A stretch of 11,023 nt of DNA from Opitutales bacterium (GCA_007123395.1 SKLD01000072.1:1-11023), one strand, 5' to 3'; positions 1 through 7,028 are shown, counted from the stretch's first letter. A program made the numbers and translations. The notes: a model not told the origin generated them from the sequence alone.

Positions 1-330
1 GCGCTGGCGCGCTACCGCCTGTTGATGCTGGGCAAGGGTGCGGGGTCGAAGCGCGACGGGAGTGGAGCGCGGATCGACCCCGCGGCGCTGGCGGAGGCGG
101 TTGCGGCCGGCGGAGAGCTGGAGGCGCACGAGCTGCTGCGTTTGCGGGCGGGCTTTTTCACACGTGGCAAGGCGCTGGGGACGGAGGCTTGGCTGCGGGA
201 GGGGGAGGGAGCGGCGGCGCTTTCGCGCTTGTCGAAGCCGCCCGGCGCACGACTGGTGGAGGTGCTGAAGCATTCGGAGCTCGCAGTGGCGGGGAGCGGA
301 GCGGTGCCGGAGATGCCGACAGCGAGTTAG
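1..330 (+). CDS. REP-associated tyrosine transposase (RAYT/Y1_Tnp family), C-terminal fragment cut by window start
   Basis: The frame is open from base 1 to a TAG at 328-330, giving about 109 C-terminal residues; the 5' part lies outside the window. It was identified by alignment with the complete RAYT at 9119-10135. Both share the blocks YRLLM, GGELxxHELLxLRA, TRGxAxGT and LxKPP in the same order, with only small length differences. The catalytic HUH and tyrosine motifs would lie upstream, so activity cannot be judged. In this family the HUH/tyrosine domain nicks single-stranded DNA at REP hairpins. The segment seen here is a C-terminal extension whose function I do not know. The two copies are clearly diverged in DNA and protein, so they are paralogues rather than a recent duplication. 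The gene runs toward the aminotransferase, 205 bp downstream. Confidence 0.8.
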   Translation, partial: ALARYRLLMLGKGAGSKRDGSGARIDPAALAEAVAAGGELEAHELLRLRAGFFTRGKALGTEAWLREGEGAAALSRLSKPPGARLVEVLKHSELAVAGSGAVPEMPTAS

Positions 331-535
331 CGGTGCCTCTCCGCAGCGCGAAGACGCCGCGTGCAAGACTGTCGCAACCGCCTTGGCAATGATTCGCTTT
401 GCGGAAACAACCTTGACGGCGACGGACGGCCCCCATTTGAACGGTCGCATTGGTCTGACTGTGCACGGTGGCGGAAGCAAACTGTCCTGAAAGGGCGGCG
501 CGCCGTGCGCGGGCGGACCGTCAATTGGAGTTTTC

Positions 536-1618
536 ATGAGTTACAAGCTGTTTATTCCCGGACCCGTCGAGGTCTCCGCAAAAACATATACCGCGATGAC
601 TACGCCTGTTTTCGGGCACCGCAGCGCGGATTTCGTCGATTTGTATCAGTCTGTCCAGCCGGGCCTGCAGACGCTCTTCGAGACGAAGGATCCCGTGTAC
701 ATCTCCACAAGCAGCGCGTGGGGCGTGATGGAGGGAGCGATCCGGAATCTCGTCGGCAAGAAGGTTCTCAATTGCTGCAGTGGCGCTTTTTCGGACAAGT
801 GGTATGATGTCTCCCTGCGCTGCGGCAAAGAAGCCAAAGCCCTTCAGTACGAGTGGGGGACGCCCATTGACCCGGAGGACATCCGCCGCGAACTGTCGAC
901 CGGCGGGTTCGACGCCATCACGGTGATCCACAACGAGACCTCCACGGGCACGATGAATCCGCTCGCGCAGATCATGGCAGTCCTGCGCGAATTTCCCGAT
1001 GTCATGAGCATCGTGGACTGCGTGAGTTCGTTTTCGGCGGTTTCCATCCCGAAAGATGACCTCGGCATTGACGTTCTCTTGTGCGGCAGCCAGAAGGCGC
1101 TCGCTCTCCCGCCGGGCATGGCACTTTTCAGCGTATCGGAGCGGGCGCATGTCCGCGCGGAAGAATTGATGGACCGCGGGTATTACTTCGACTTTCTCGA
1201 GTTCCGCAAGAATCACGAGAAAGGTATGACGCCCTCGACACCGGTTATTCCTCTGATCTTTGCTTTGAAATCGAAACTCGAGGACATCTTCGCGGAAGGC
1301 GTGGAGGCTCGTTACGAGCGCCATGCCCGGCTCAATGCCATGGTGCATGAATGGGTGGACAAGCGTGGTTTCGAGTTGCTTCCCCCGCGTGAGTTCGCCT
1401 CCAAGAGCCTTTCGTGCGTGAAGAACATCAAAGACATCGACATCGTCGATCTCAACAAGCGCCTCAAAGCCCGGTTTAACTGCATTATCGACGGCGGATA
1501 TGGAAAGCTGAAGGGCAAGACCTTCCGCATTTCGAATATGGGCGATGAGACTGATGCAACCATCACCGCCCTCCTTGACCAACTCGATATGATTTTAGCG
1601 GAAGTCGGCACCGCCTGA
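536..1618 (+). CDS. Class V PLP-dependent aminotransferase (serine/alanine-glyoxylate type; possibly phosphoserine transaminase)
   Basis: A 360-residue protein, the usual length for fold-type I, class V aminotransferases. The N-terminus, LFIPGPVEV followed by GHRS, is typical of the alanine-glyoxylate/serine-pyruvate branch. The PLP-binding lysine is K187 in GSQKALALPPG. D161 in VDCVSS is the expected partner of the pyridine nitrogen. Near the C-terminus, FRISNMGDET matches the substrate-carboxylate-binding region (FRIGxMG in relatives). The enzyme should transfer an amino group between an amino acid and a 2-oxo acid in the cytosol. The exact pair (serine/glyoxylate, alanine/glyoxylate, or glutamate with 3-phosphohydroxypyruvate for serine synthesis) cannot be read from motifs. 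The ATG is supported by GGAG at 527-530 with a 5-base spacer. A lone TTGACG at 413-418 has no convincing -10 partner. No serA or serB gene is nearby to settle the pathway. topB follows 96 bp downstream on the same strand, with no clear terminator between. Confidence 0.88.
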   Translation: MSYKLFIPGPVEVSAKTYTAMTTPVFGHRSADFVDLYQSVQPGLQTLFETKDPVYISTSSAWGVMEGAIRNLVGKKVLNCCSGAFSDKWYDVSLRCGKEAKALQYEWGTPIDPEDIRRELSTGGFDAITVIHNETSTGTMNPLAQIMAVLREFPDVMSIVDCVSSFSAVSIPKDDLGIDVLLCGSQKALALPPGMALFSVSERAHVRAEELMDRGYYFDFLEFRKNHEKGMTPSTPVIPLIFALKSKLEDIFAEGVEARYERHARLNAMVHEWVDKRGFELLPPREFASKSLSCVKNIKDIDIVDLNKRLKARFNCIIDGGYGKLKGKTFRISNMGDETDATITALLDQLDMILAEVGTA

Positions 1619-1714
1619 ACCATAAGCATCCGAATCCCTTGCCGAAGCGGCGCATTGCCTGTAGTCTACGAGACTCTCTTCGTTTCTCCGGCCCACCGTT
1701 AGGAAAAATTGACC

Positions 1715-4258
1715 ATGAAGACTTTAGTTATAGCCGAAAAGCCCAGCGTAGCCCAGGATATCGCCCGTGCCATAGGAAAAATGAAGCGCGAGCGCGACCA
1801 CTACGAAAACGACGAATACATCGTCGCTGCCGCCGCGGGCCACCTCGCCGAACTCTGCATGCCGGAGGATATCGACAAGAAGCGTTACGGTTTCTGGCGC
1901 TTGAGTGAACTGCCTATCATTCCACAGCCATTCAAGGTCAAGGCCCCTTCGGACAAACGCAGCAAAGAGCGCTTCGACTCGCTGAAGAAACTCATGGCCC
2001 GCGAAGACGTGGGCAAGATACTTAACGCGTGCGACGCCGGAAGAGAAGGGGAATTGATTTTCACTTACATCTACGAACTGGCAAAGTGCAAAAAGCCCGT
2101 CGAGCGAGTTTGGATGCAGTCGATGACGCCGGATTCGATTCGCGCGGCGTTCCGTCGGCTTCGCCGTCCGGAGCAAATGCAGGGCCTCCAAGACGCCGCG
2201 CGCAGCCGCTCCGAGGCCGATTGGCTCATCGGTATCAACGGCACCCGCGCAATCACCAAGCGTATGTTCGGTCGCGGCAAGCAGGTGGCCACCGTGGGCC
2301 GTGTGCAGACACCCACCCTTTCCATCGTTCTTCGGCGCGAGATGGAGATCCGTAATTTCAAGCCCCGCGACTACTGGAGACTGGTCGGGCAGTTCGGGGT
2401 CACGTCCGGTGAATACGAGGGCGTTTTTCAACATCCTGAAGTGAATAAGCGGGGCATTGAGGAAGACCGCGCCGACCGCGTGTGGGACGAGGAAGAAGCC
2501 GGTCGCCTCCTTGACCGCGTAAAGGACGCTTCCTACGGCGTCGTCGAGGAGGAAAAAAAGCGCACACGCCAAAGCTCTCCCCGTCTCTACGACCTCACTT
2601 CCCTCCAGCGCGAAGCCAACGGCCGCTACGGTCTGCCCGCTGGCAAGACGCTACGCATTGCCCAGGCGCTTTACGAGAAACACAAGGTTCTCACCTATCC
2701 GAGAACGGATTCCCGCGCTTTGCCCGAGGACTATATGGGCACGGTCAAAAACGTCCTCGGGGCGCTCCCCGGCGACCTCGGTGAGAAAGCTGCGCCCGTG
2801 CTCAAGAACGGCTGGGTACGCCCTAACAAACGCATCTTCAATAACGCGCAAGTCAGCGATCACTTCGCTATTATCCCCACAGGCCAGACCAGTGCGAAGC
2901 TCAGCCCCGACGAGGCAAAGATTTACGACATGGTGGCGCGCCGTTTCATCGCCATTTTCTATCCGCCCGCCGAGTTCGACGAAACAACCCGCCTCACTAC
3001 GGTCGACAACGACCTCGTCTTCAAGACCGCCGGCAAGGTCCTCGTCAAGCCGGGTTTCCTCGCCGTTTACGGCAAGGCCGCGCTCGACAAGACCTTGCCG
3101 CCGCTCGCCGACGAAGACCGCGAGCCCAAGTGGTGGAAAGGCGGCCCCTTCCCAGGCGGATACCTCGCCGAGCCCCGTGGCAGCGAGCTCGTACAGGAGA
3201 CAACCAAGCCTCCGCCACGCTACACCGAGGCGACCCTTCTCGCCGCCATGGAAGGCGCCGGCAAGCTGGTTGACGACGAGGAACTCGCCCTCGCCATGAA
3301 GGAGCGCGGCCTCGGCACACCTGCCACCCGCGCCGCCACGATCGATCACCTTATCAATGAGAAATATATTGAGCGCGACGGGAAGTTCCTTGTTCCCACT
3401 GTCAAAGCGGAAAATGTATTTGAGTTTCTCTCCGCCGTGAAGGCCGAGGTTCTTACCAGCCCGGACCTTACGGGCGAGTGGGAGCACAAGCTTCTTCAGA
3501 TGGAGCGCGGCAAACTTTCGCGCAAAGAGTTCATGAATGGAATCATCGACCTCACAAAGACGATTGTCGACCGCACCCGCAACTTCGAGGAATCCAAGGA
3601 CAACGCCCGTGAGACATCCATTATTTCGCCGAGTGACGGCAAGCCTATGCTTGAAACCCTCCGTTCTTATCGGTCCCAGGATGGCGTATTCAATATCTAT
3701 AAGACCATCGGCAACCGTAAAATGGAAGAGCCCGAAGTCGCGGAACTCCTTGAGAAGCGTCAAATCGGTCCGCTTGAAGGATTCCGCTCCCGCGCAGGCA
3801 AGCCGTTCTCGGCGATGCTCCGGCTTGATGCGATGAACAAGGTTGCTTTCGATTTCGGCGATAATGCTTCTGGCGATAACGGCGATGAAGAAGGCCTTGA
3901 CCGCTCGCAGCTCAAGGTCGTTGGCACCTACAAGGAAACCGGCGCAAAGGTTTACGAGACGCCCAACGCTTACGCCTGCGAACGCACTCTCGACGGGGAC
4001 GAAAAGAATGCCCTGCGCATTAGCCGTACCCTCCTCGGCAAGACATTGCCTCCTGAGGAAGTATCCAAAATGCTCGACGAAGGAAAGACAGGTCTCATCA
4101 AGGGATTTAAATCCAAGCGCACCGGCCGACTGTTCGACGCGTTTCTTTTACTTAAGCCGGGAGGCAATATTGGCTTTGAGTTTCCGCCTCGCCCGGCCCG
4201 TAAGGGTGCGGCTAAAAAGACGTCGAAGAGGGCGGCTAAAGAAAACGGCGGCGAATGA
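1715..4258 (+). CDS. topB: DNA topoisomerase III (type IA topoisomerase)
   Basis: An 847-residue type IA topoisomerase. It breaks one strand through a 5'-phosphotyrosine link and passes another through, decatenating replication and recombination intermediates. The TOPRIM domain starts at the N-terminus: VIAEKPS with acidic E8, then CDAGREGEL with D107, E111 and E113. The catalytic tyrosine is Y328 in LTYPRTDSR, which agrees with my recollection that E. coli Topo III uses Tyr328. Two C-terminal topoisomerase repeats lie at about 633-716 (GFRSRAGKPFSAML) and 733-826 (GFKSKRTGRLFDAFLLL), followed by a Lys/Arg-rich tail (827-847) likely to bind DNA. No C-terminal zinc cysteines are present, which fits TopB rather than TopA. 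I chose ATG 1715, giving the conserved MKTLVIAEKPS; AGGA at 1701-1704 lies 10 bases upstream. An in-frame TTG at 1709 is possible but sits only 4 bases after AGGA. Oddity: the usual DxD is DxG (D107, G109). The gene converges with the comEC-like gene, 18 bp away. Confidence 0.95.
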   Translation: MKTLVIAEKPSVAQDIARAIGKMKRERDHYENDEYIVAAAAGHLAELCMPEDIDKKRYGFWRLSELPIIPQPFKVKAPSDKRSKERFDSLKKLMAREDVGKILNACDAGREGELIFTYIYELAKCKKPVERVWMQSMTPDSIRAAFRRLRRPEQMQGLQDAARSRSEADWLIGINGTRAITKRMFGRGKQVATVGRVQTPTLSIVLRREMEIRNFKPRDYWRLVGQFGVTSGEYEGVFQHPEVNKRGIEEDRADRVWDEEEAGRLLDRVKDASYGVVEEEKKRTRQSSPRLYDLTSLQREANGRYGLPAGKTLRIAQALYEKHKVLTYPRTDSRALPEDYMGTVKNVLGALPGDLGEKAAPVLKNGWVRPNKRIFNNAQVSDHFAIIPTGQTSAKLSPDEAKIYDMVARRFIAIFYPPAEFDETTRLTTVDNDLVFKTAGKVLVKPGFLAVYGKAALDKTLPPLADEDREPKWWKGGPFPGGYLAEPRGSELVQETTKPPPRYTEATLLAAMEGAGKLVDDEELALAMKERGLGTPATRAATIDHLINEKYIERDGKFLVPTVKAENVFEFLSAVKAEVLTSPDLTGEWEHKLLQMERGKLSRKEFMNGIIDLTKTIVDRTRNFEESKDNARETSIISPSDGKPMLETLRSYRSQDGVFNIYKTIGNRKMEEPEVAELLEKRQIGPLEGFRSRAGKPFSAMLRLDAMNKVAFDFGDNASGDNGDEEGLDRSQLKVVGTYKETGAKVYETPNAYACERTLDGDEKNALRISRTLLGKTLPPEEVSKMLDEGKTGLIKGFKSKRTGRLFDAFLLLKPGGNIGFEFPPRPARKGAAKKTSKRAAKENGGE

Positions 4259-4266
4259 CGCGCAGC

Positions 4267-4307
4267 GCTCGGTCCGTCAATCCGGAGATACCGGAACGGC
4301 ACCGAGC
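4267..4307. terminator. Nested inverted repeat between convergent topB and comEC; possible bidirectional terminator or REP-like element
   Basis: Three arms nest around one loop. GCTCGGT (4267-4273) pairs with ACCGAGC (4301-4307). CCGT (4274-4277) pairs with ACGG (4296-4299). TCCGG (4281-4285) pairs with CCGGA (4291-4295). The loop is AGATA. That gives 16 base pairs interrupted only by CAA on the left and a single C on the right. The structure begins 8 bases after the topB stop and covers the last codons and stop of the comEC-like gene. Such a stem would fold in transcripts from either side, as expected for a shared terminator or 3'-end stabiliser. There is no T-tract on either side, so it is not a textbook intrinsic terminator. 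Imperfect palindromes between convergent genes are also typical of REP elements, and RAYT genes are present in this window, but no second copy was seen here. Confidence 0.5.
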
Positions 4308-5959
4308 ATGAGTAAACCAAGGAATGCGGCAGGCGGAAGGGCGAACCGCCACGGGGTCGCGGACAATGGCTGGAAACGCATGATCACACCGGAGAGGAGC
4401 ACCGCGCCGATGGCGAGAAACGGCATTGCAGCCGTCCGCCACTCCATGGTGAAGTAGAATCCAGGCACGCGCAGCGCACCCTCGACCATCCAAAGCATCA
4501 AGGCGAGGACCGTCCACGCTCCGCGGTTAAGAAAGGCGCTCACGCCCTCCAATCCTGCCATACCCACCGCGGCGGAGAGAACACCGTTCATCACCGCGAG
4601 TGACGCGGCGGGAATAAGGGCGAGGTTGAGCAGGACCGCGCCGGGCGTGAAGAGTCCGAAATAGGCGATGATCAGCGGCATGCTGCCGAGGCTTGCGGCG
4701 AAACTGATGGAGAACGCTGTCGCCGTCCACCGCAGGGCAGTCGCCGTGGGCGCGACCCATGCGGGATGCAAGTCCTCCGGCATGAATCGACCGAGATTGA
4801 TCGAATCGCGCAAGTGGGCGGCGAGGGGAAGTCCGATGAGGAGGATGGAACCGACCACGGCATACGATAGCTGGAAGCCGACGGCGAAAAGCTGCCGGGG
4901 GTCCCACAAGAGCACAGCGAGGGCGGAGGCGACGAGAGCGGCGAGCGGTTCGCGTTGGCGCAAAAAGGCGTTTGCCGCCCAGTAGAACGCCACCATGCTG
5001 AAGGCGCGCACGGCGGACGGCGGGGCACCGACGGCAAGGACGTAGCCGAAAAGCAAGACAAGACCGATAACCGCCGCCAACCTCGTCGGCACGCGCGCCA
5101 GTTGCAGCGCGAGCGCGAAGGTGAGTGCGACTGCGGCGACATGCAGTCCGCTCACGGCGAAGAGATGCATCGTGCCGCTGCGCACGAAACCCGACCGGAG
5201 TTCCTTCCCCAGCATCCACTTTTGGCCGAGGAGCATGGCGGCGAAGACGCGTCCGTAGGAATGCTCCTTGCCTTCCGATCCGGCGAGCAGGATCCGGGTG
5301 AGCCTTTCATTGGCGGCGTTGCCGAAGGCCGTGTGCCACGACGCGTTTCCTTGATGCTCAATGACAGCGCCGCGGCGGAGAGTCACCGCAACCTGCCTCG
5401 CGTCGAGATATGCGTCGAACCCGCCTTCATGCTCCCGTCCGCTCCGGTATTCCATGACACCCCGCGCGCGGATGCGGTCACCGCGGCGCACCGCGAGGCC
5501 TTCTTCGCAGAGTGCAAGTGAATAATGCACCCGGCGGTCCTCCAGTTCACCCAACGGCATGTGTGCGGACTCGACAACGCGGCCAAGGCCCATGGCCCGC
5601 TCTGGAAAGGCAAGGGAACGGAAGGCTTGCTCAACGCGGATGTCCAGCAGCGCGTCACGTGGCGGCAGGTTTACCCATTCTTCCGGCTCGGGAGGATGAC
5701 GCATTTGCCAATGGCTTATGCCCGATGTCGTCACTGAAAGCACGAGCAACGGAAGGAAAAAGCGGGGGGCGCGCAGCGCTGCGCAGGCGAGGGCTGCTCC
5801 CGTTGCGACAAGCACATAGACAAGAGGGGCGCGGGGCAGACCGGTCGCTGTCGCGGCAAGAGTGTATCCGGCGATGAGCGACAGCAGCACCCATGCAAGC
5901 GGCACCCTCAGCGAGGGGAGCCGGAGAGCCTCAGGCTCCGTGCGCGATAAAAGGCTCAC
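4277..5959 (-). CDS. comEC: ComEC/Rec2 family competence membrane protein lacking the C-terminal metallo-beta-lactamase domain
   Basis: A 560-residue polytopic inner-membrane protein. Hydrophobic segments near residues 20-95 lead into a soluble DUF4131/OB-like region (about 100-220: DIRVEQAF, then RRGDRIRARGVMEY). The Competence domain spans about 235-510, with the family hallmark HLFAVSGLHV (H273 in SGLHV), PPSAVRAFSMVAFYW, and many transmembrane helices. ComEC proteins form the channel that carries one strand of incoming DNA into the cytoplasm during natural transformation. The protein ends after the last helices. The C-terminal metallo-beta-lactamase nuclease domain of long ComEC proteins (B. 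subtilis type, about 770 residues) is absent, and no such domain is encoded downstream. The start is GTG at 5959, fixed by GGAGG six bases upstream. It lies inside thiD, with a 29 bp overlap, so translation is probably coupled. The gene converges with topB. Whether it supports transformation is inference; the family assignment is firm. Confidence 0.88.
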   Translation of the reverse strand: MSLLSRTEPEALRLPSLRVPLAWVLLSLIAGYTLAATATGLPRAPLVYVLVATGAALACAALRAPRFFLPLLVLSVTTSGISHWQMRHPPEPEEWVNLPPRDALLDIRVEQAFRSLAFPERAMGLGRVVESAHMPLGELEDRRVHYSLALCEEGLAVRRGDRIRARGVMEYRSGREHEGGFDAYLDARQVAVTLRRGAVIEHQGNASWHTAFGNAANERLTRILLAGSEGKEHSYGRVFAAMLLGQKWMLGKELRSGFVRSGTMHLFAVSGLHVAAVALTFALALQLARVPTRLAAVIGLVLLFGYVLAVGAPPSAVRAFSMVAFYWAANAFLRQREPLAALVASALAVLLWDPRQLFAVGFQLSYAVVGSILLIGLPLAAHLRDSINLGRFMPEDLHPAWVAPTATALRWTATAFSISFAASLGSMPLIIAYFGLFTPGAVLLNLALIPAASLAVMNGVLSAAVGMAGLEGVSAFLNRGAWTVLALMLWMVEGALRVPGFYFTMEWRTAAMPFLAIGAVLLSGVIMRFQPLSATPWRFALPPAAFLGLLMLGAVPVSPD

Positions 5960-6728
5960 CGGAAACCTCCAAGGGTCGGCGCATAGCAGTGTGCAGGTAA
6001 TCGAGGGCGGACTCCACGGCGGCGTCGATGGTCAACCCCTTCGCCAATTCGGCGGCGAGGGCACTCGCTAGCGTGCATCCGCTTCCATGCGTATTGATAT
6101 TTGGGATACGTTTGTGGCGTATCGCTTTTTGCGGGATGCCCGGCACGGCAAGTAAGTCAACAAGGTCGTCTCCCGCCAAGTGGCCTCCTTTCAGCAGAAG
6201 GGCGGTGCCGGTTTCGGCGGCCAACGCTTCGGCGGCCCGCTCCATATCTTCCGCCGTCTCCGCTCGCCAGCCGAGCAGCACGTCGGCCTCGTCGAGGTTG
6301 GGCGTGAAGACGGAGGCGCGGCGGAGCAACCGACGCATCGCGGTCTGTGCGTCGGCCTCAAGCAGGACGGCGCCACTGGTGGCCACCATCACCGGGTCTA
6401 CGACGAGAGGAACGTTTGGCCGCTCTTCGACAAAAGCATGCACAGTCTCCACCAACTCCGCGTTGAAGAGCATGCCCGTTTTGATCGCGGAGAGATCGAA
6501 GTAGGCTGCAACAGCGTCGAGTTGTTTGCGGAGGAATTCCGGAGAGACGGCTTCGACTCCGGTCACTTCCCGCGGATTCTGGGCCGTGAGGCAGGTGATG
6601 GCGGTGGTCCCGAAAACGCCGCGCGCGGCGAAGGTCAGGAGATCGGCTTGGATGCCCGCGCCGCCTCCGCTGTCGGACCCCGCGATCGTCAGAGCCACCG
6701 GCAGCCCGCGCTCGAATTTCTGTGCCAT
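5931..6728 (-). CDS. thiD: Hydroxymethylpyrimidine/phosphomethylpyrimidine kinase
   Basis: A 265-residue ribokinase-fold kinase of normal family length. ThiD phosphorylates 4-amino-5-hydroxymethyl-2-methylpyrimidine (HMP) and then HMP-phosphate, supplying the pyrimidine half of thiamine in the cytosol. The N-terminal substrate-site signature TIAGSDSGGGAGIQADL starts at residue 14. IKTGML, VVDPVMVATSG and TPNLDEADVLLG follow in the expected order. The C-terminal anion-hole motif HGSGCTLASALAAEL has C218 and is intact. ATG 6728 gives the usual short N-terminal lead, but no Shine-Dalgarno sequence precedes it (the upstream bases are pyrimidine-rich). A Shine-Dalgarno-led frame starting at 6876 overlaps this start in another frame. 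thiD is the first clear gene of a two-gene minus-strand unit with the comEC-like gene. No other thiamine gene is present, and no TPP-riboswitch core was recognised upstream. Confidence 0.95.
   Translation of the reverse strand: MAQKFERGLPVALTIAGSDSGGGAGIQADLLTFAARGVFGTTAITCLTAQNPREVTGVEAVSPEFLRKQLDAVAAYFDLSAIKTGMLFNAELVETVHAFVEERPNVPLVVDPVMVATSGAVLLEADAQTAMRRLLRRASVFTPNLDEADVLLGWRAETAEDMERAAEALAAETGTALLLKGGHLAGDDLVDLLAVPGIPQKAIRHKRIPNINTHGSGCTLASALAAELAKGLTIDAAVESALDYLHTAMRRPLEVSGEPFIAHGA
5966..5970 (-). promoter_or_regulatory. Ribosome binding site of the comEC-like gene, inside thiD
   Basis: On the minus strand GGAGG is followed by TTTCCG (6 bases) and then GTG. This is the strongest Shine-Dalgarno match in the window, and it decides the GTG start of the comEC-like gene. 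It lies within the last 14 codons of thiD, so ribosomes finishing thiD would deliver directly to it. Confidence 0.8.
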
Positions 6729-6876
6729 GGCGACGCAGAGTGGGGCGGTCGCAGTCGGGCGGCAAGGAAATTTGCTTGAGCGGGTGTTTGAAATGTGAAT
6801 TTTCCTTGACTTTCGACGCCTTGATACCGGTGAATTTGGTGAGCGGGCGCATTTCGTCCACAGTGAACGCCTGCAT
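6358..6876 (-). CDS. Candidate Shine-Dalgarno-led leader reading frame overlapping the thiD start (uncertain)
   Basis: On the minus strand an ATG at 6876 is preceded by GAAGGAG (6883-6889 on the plus strand) with a 6-base spacer, a better ribosome site than thiD's. The first ~50 codons, before the thiD ATG at 6728, begin MQAFTVDEMRPLTKFTG and read like coding DNA: mixed polar and hydrophobic residues and mostly G or C at third positions. I do not recognise the family. The frame then runs out of phase through the first ~370 bases of thiD, where the product becomes an Arg/Ser-rich string typical of a shadow frame, and it stops at 6358-6360. Three readings are possible: a true leader peptide controlling thiD, the 5' end of a gene broken or shifted here (remnant or sequencing error), or chance. 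A stand-alone 172-residue protein is the least likely. Confidence 0.25.
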   Translation of the reverse strand: MQAFTVDEMRPLTKFTGIKASKVKENSHFKHPLKQISLPPDCDRPTLRRHGTEIRARAAGGSDDRGVRQRRRRGHPSRSPDLRRARRFRDHRHHLPHGPESAGSDRSRSRLSGIPPQTTRRCCSLLRSLRDQNGHALQRGVGGDCACFCRRAAKRSSRRRPGDGGHQWRRPA

Positions 6877-6920
6877 CGCCGACTCCTTCACCTGCGTCAA
6901 TCCTAACCAATGCCTGCCGC

Positions 6921-7028
6921 ATGATGTTTGCTCCTCCCGATTTCTTCCGCCGGTTGCCGCCTTGCTGCCGCCTGCCGTCCTTGCTGCTGATTTTACTGGC
7001 AACCTTTGCCGTCCACAATGTCGCCGCC
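6921..7028 (+). other. Signal-peptide-like N-terminus of LigA
   Basis: Residues 1-36 have the three parts of a bacterial signal peptide. The n-region is positively charged (R10, R11, R17). The hydrophobic core is at 18-31 (LPSLLLILLATFAV). A small-residue end, VAA-G, would fit signal peptidase I cleavage after A36. The mature ligase would begin GPPPLSDG, just ahead of domain Ia. R10-R11 is not in a full Tat consensus. Residues C15-C16 precede the core, so there is no lipobox after it. The call is based on composition only; the segment could instead be an uncleaved membrane anchor. Confidence 0.55.

Noticed and set aside
413..441. Possible promoter before the aminotransferase (TTGACG then TTTGAA)
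   Set aside because: With a 17-base spacer the -10 matches only 3 of 6 bases, too weak to annotate. The rest of 331-535 shows no gene or clear structure.
496..505. Perfect 10-base palindrome CGGCGCGCCG
   Set aside because: A short, all-G+C palindrome is expected by chance in DNA of this composition, and it has no T-tract or repeat copies nearby.
521..1582. 353-residue minus-strand open frame antisense to the aminotransferase
   Set aside because: It mirrors nearly the whole aminotransferase gene, which has active-site motifs and a good ribosome site. The antisense product has none.
2651..3763. 370-residue minus-strand open frame antisense to topB
   Set aside because: It is a shadow of topB codon structure with no recognisable domain, no supported start, and no neighbours in its orientation.
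6729..6920. TPP riboswitch upstream of thiD
   Set aside because: The conserved CUGAGA and ACCUGA-type core elements were not found on the minus strand.
6948..6980. Tat (twin-arginine) signal in the LigA N-terminus
   Set aside because: R10-R11 is followed by LPP rather than the xFLK-like pattern, so a Sec-type signal or membrane anchor fits better.
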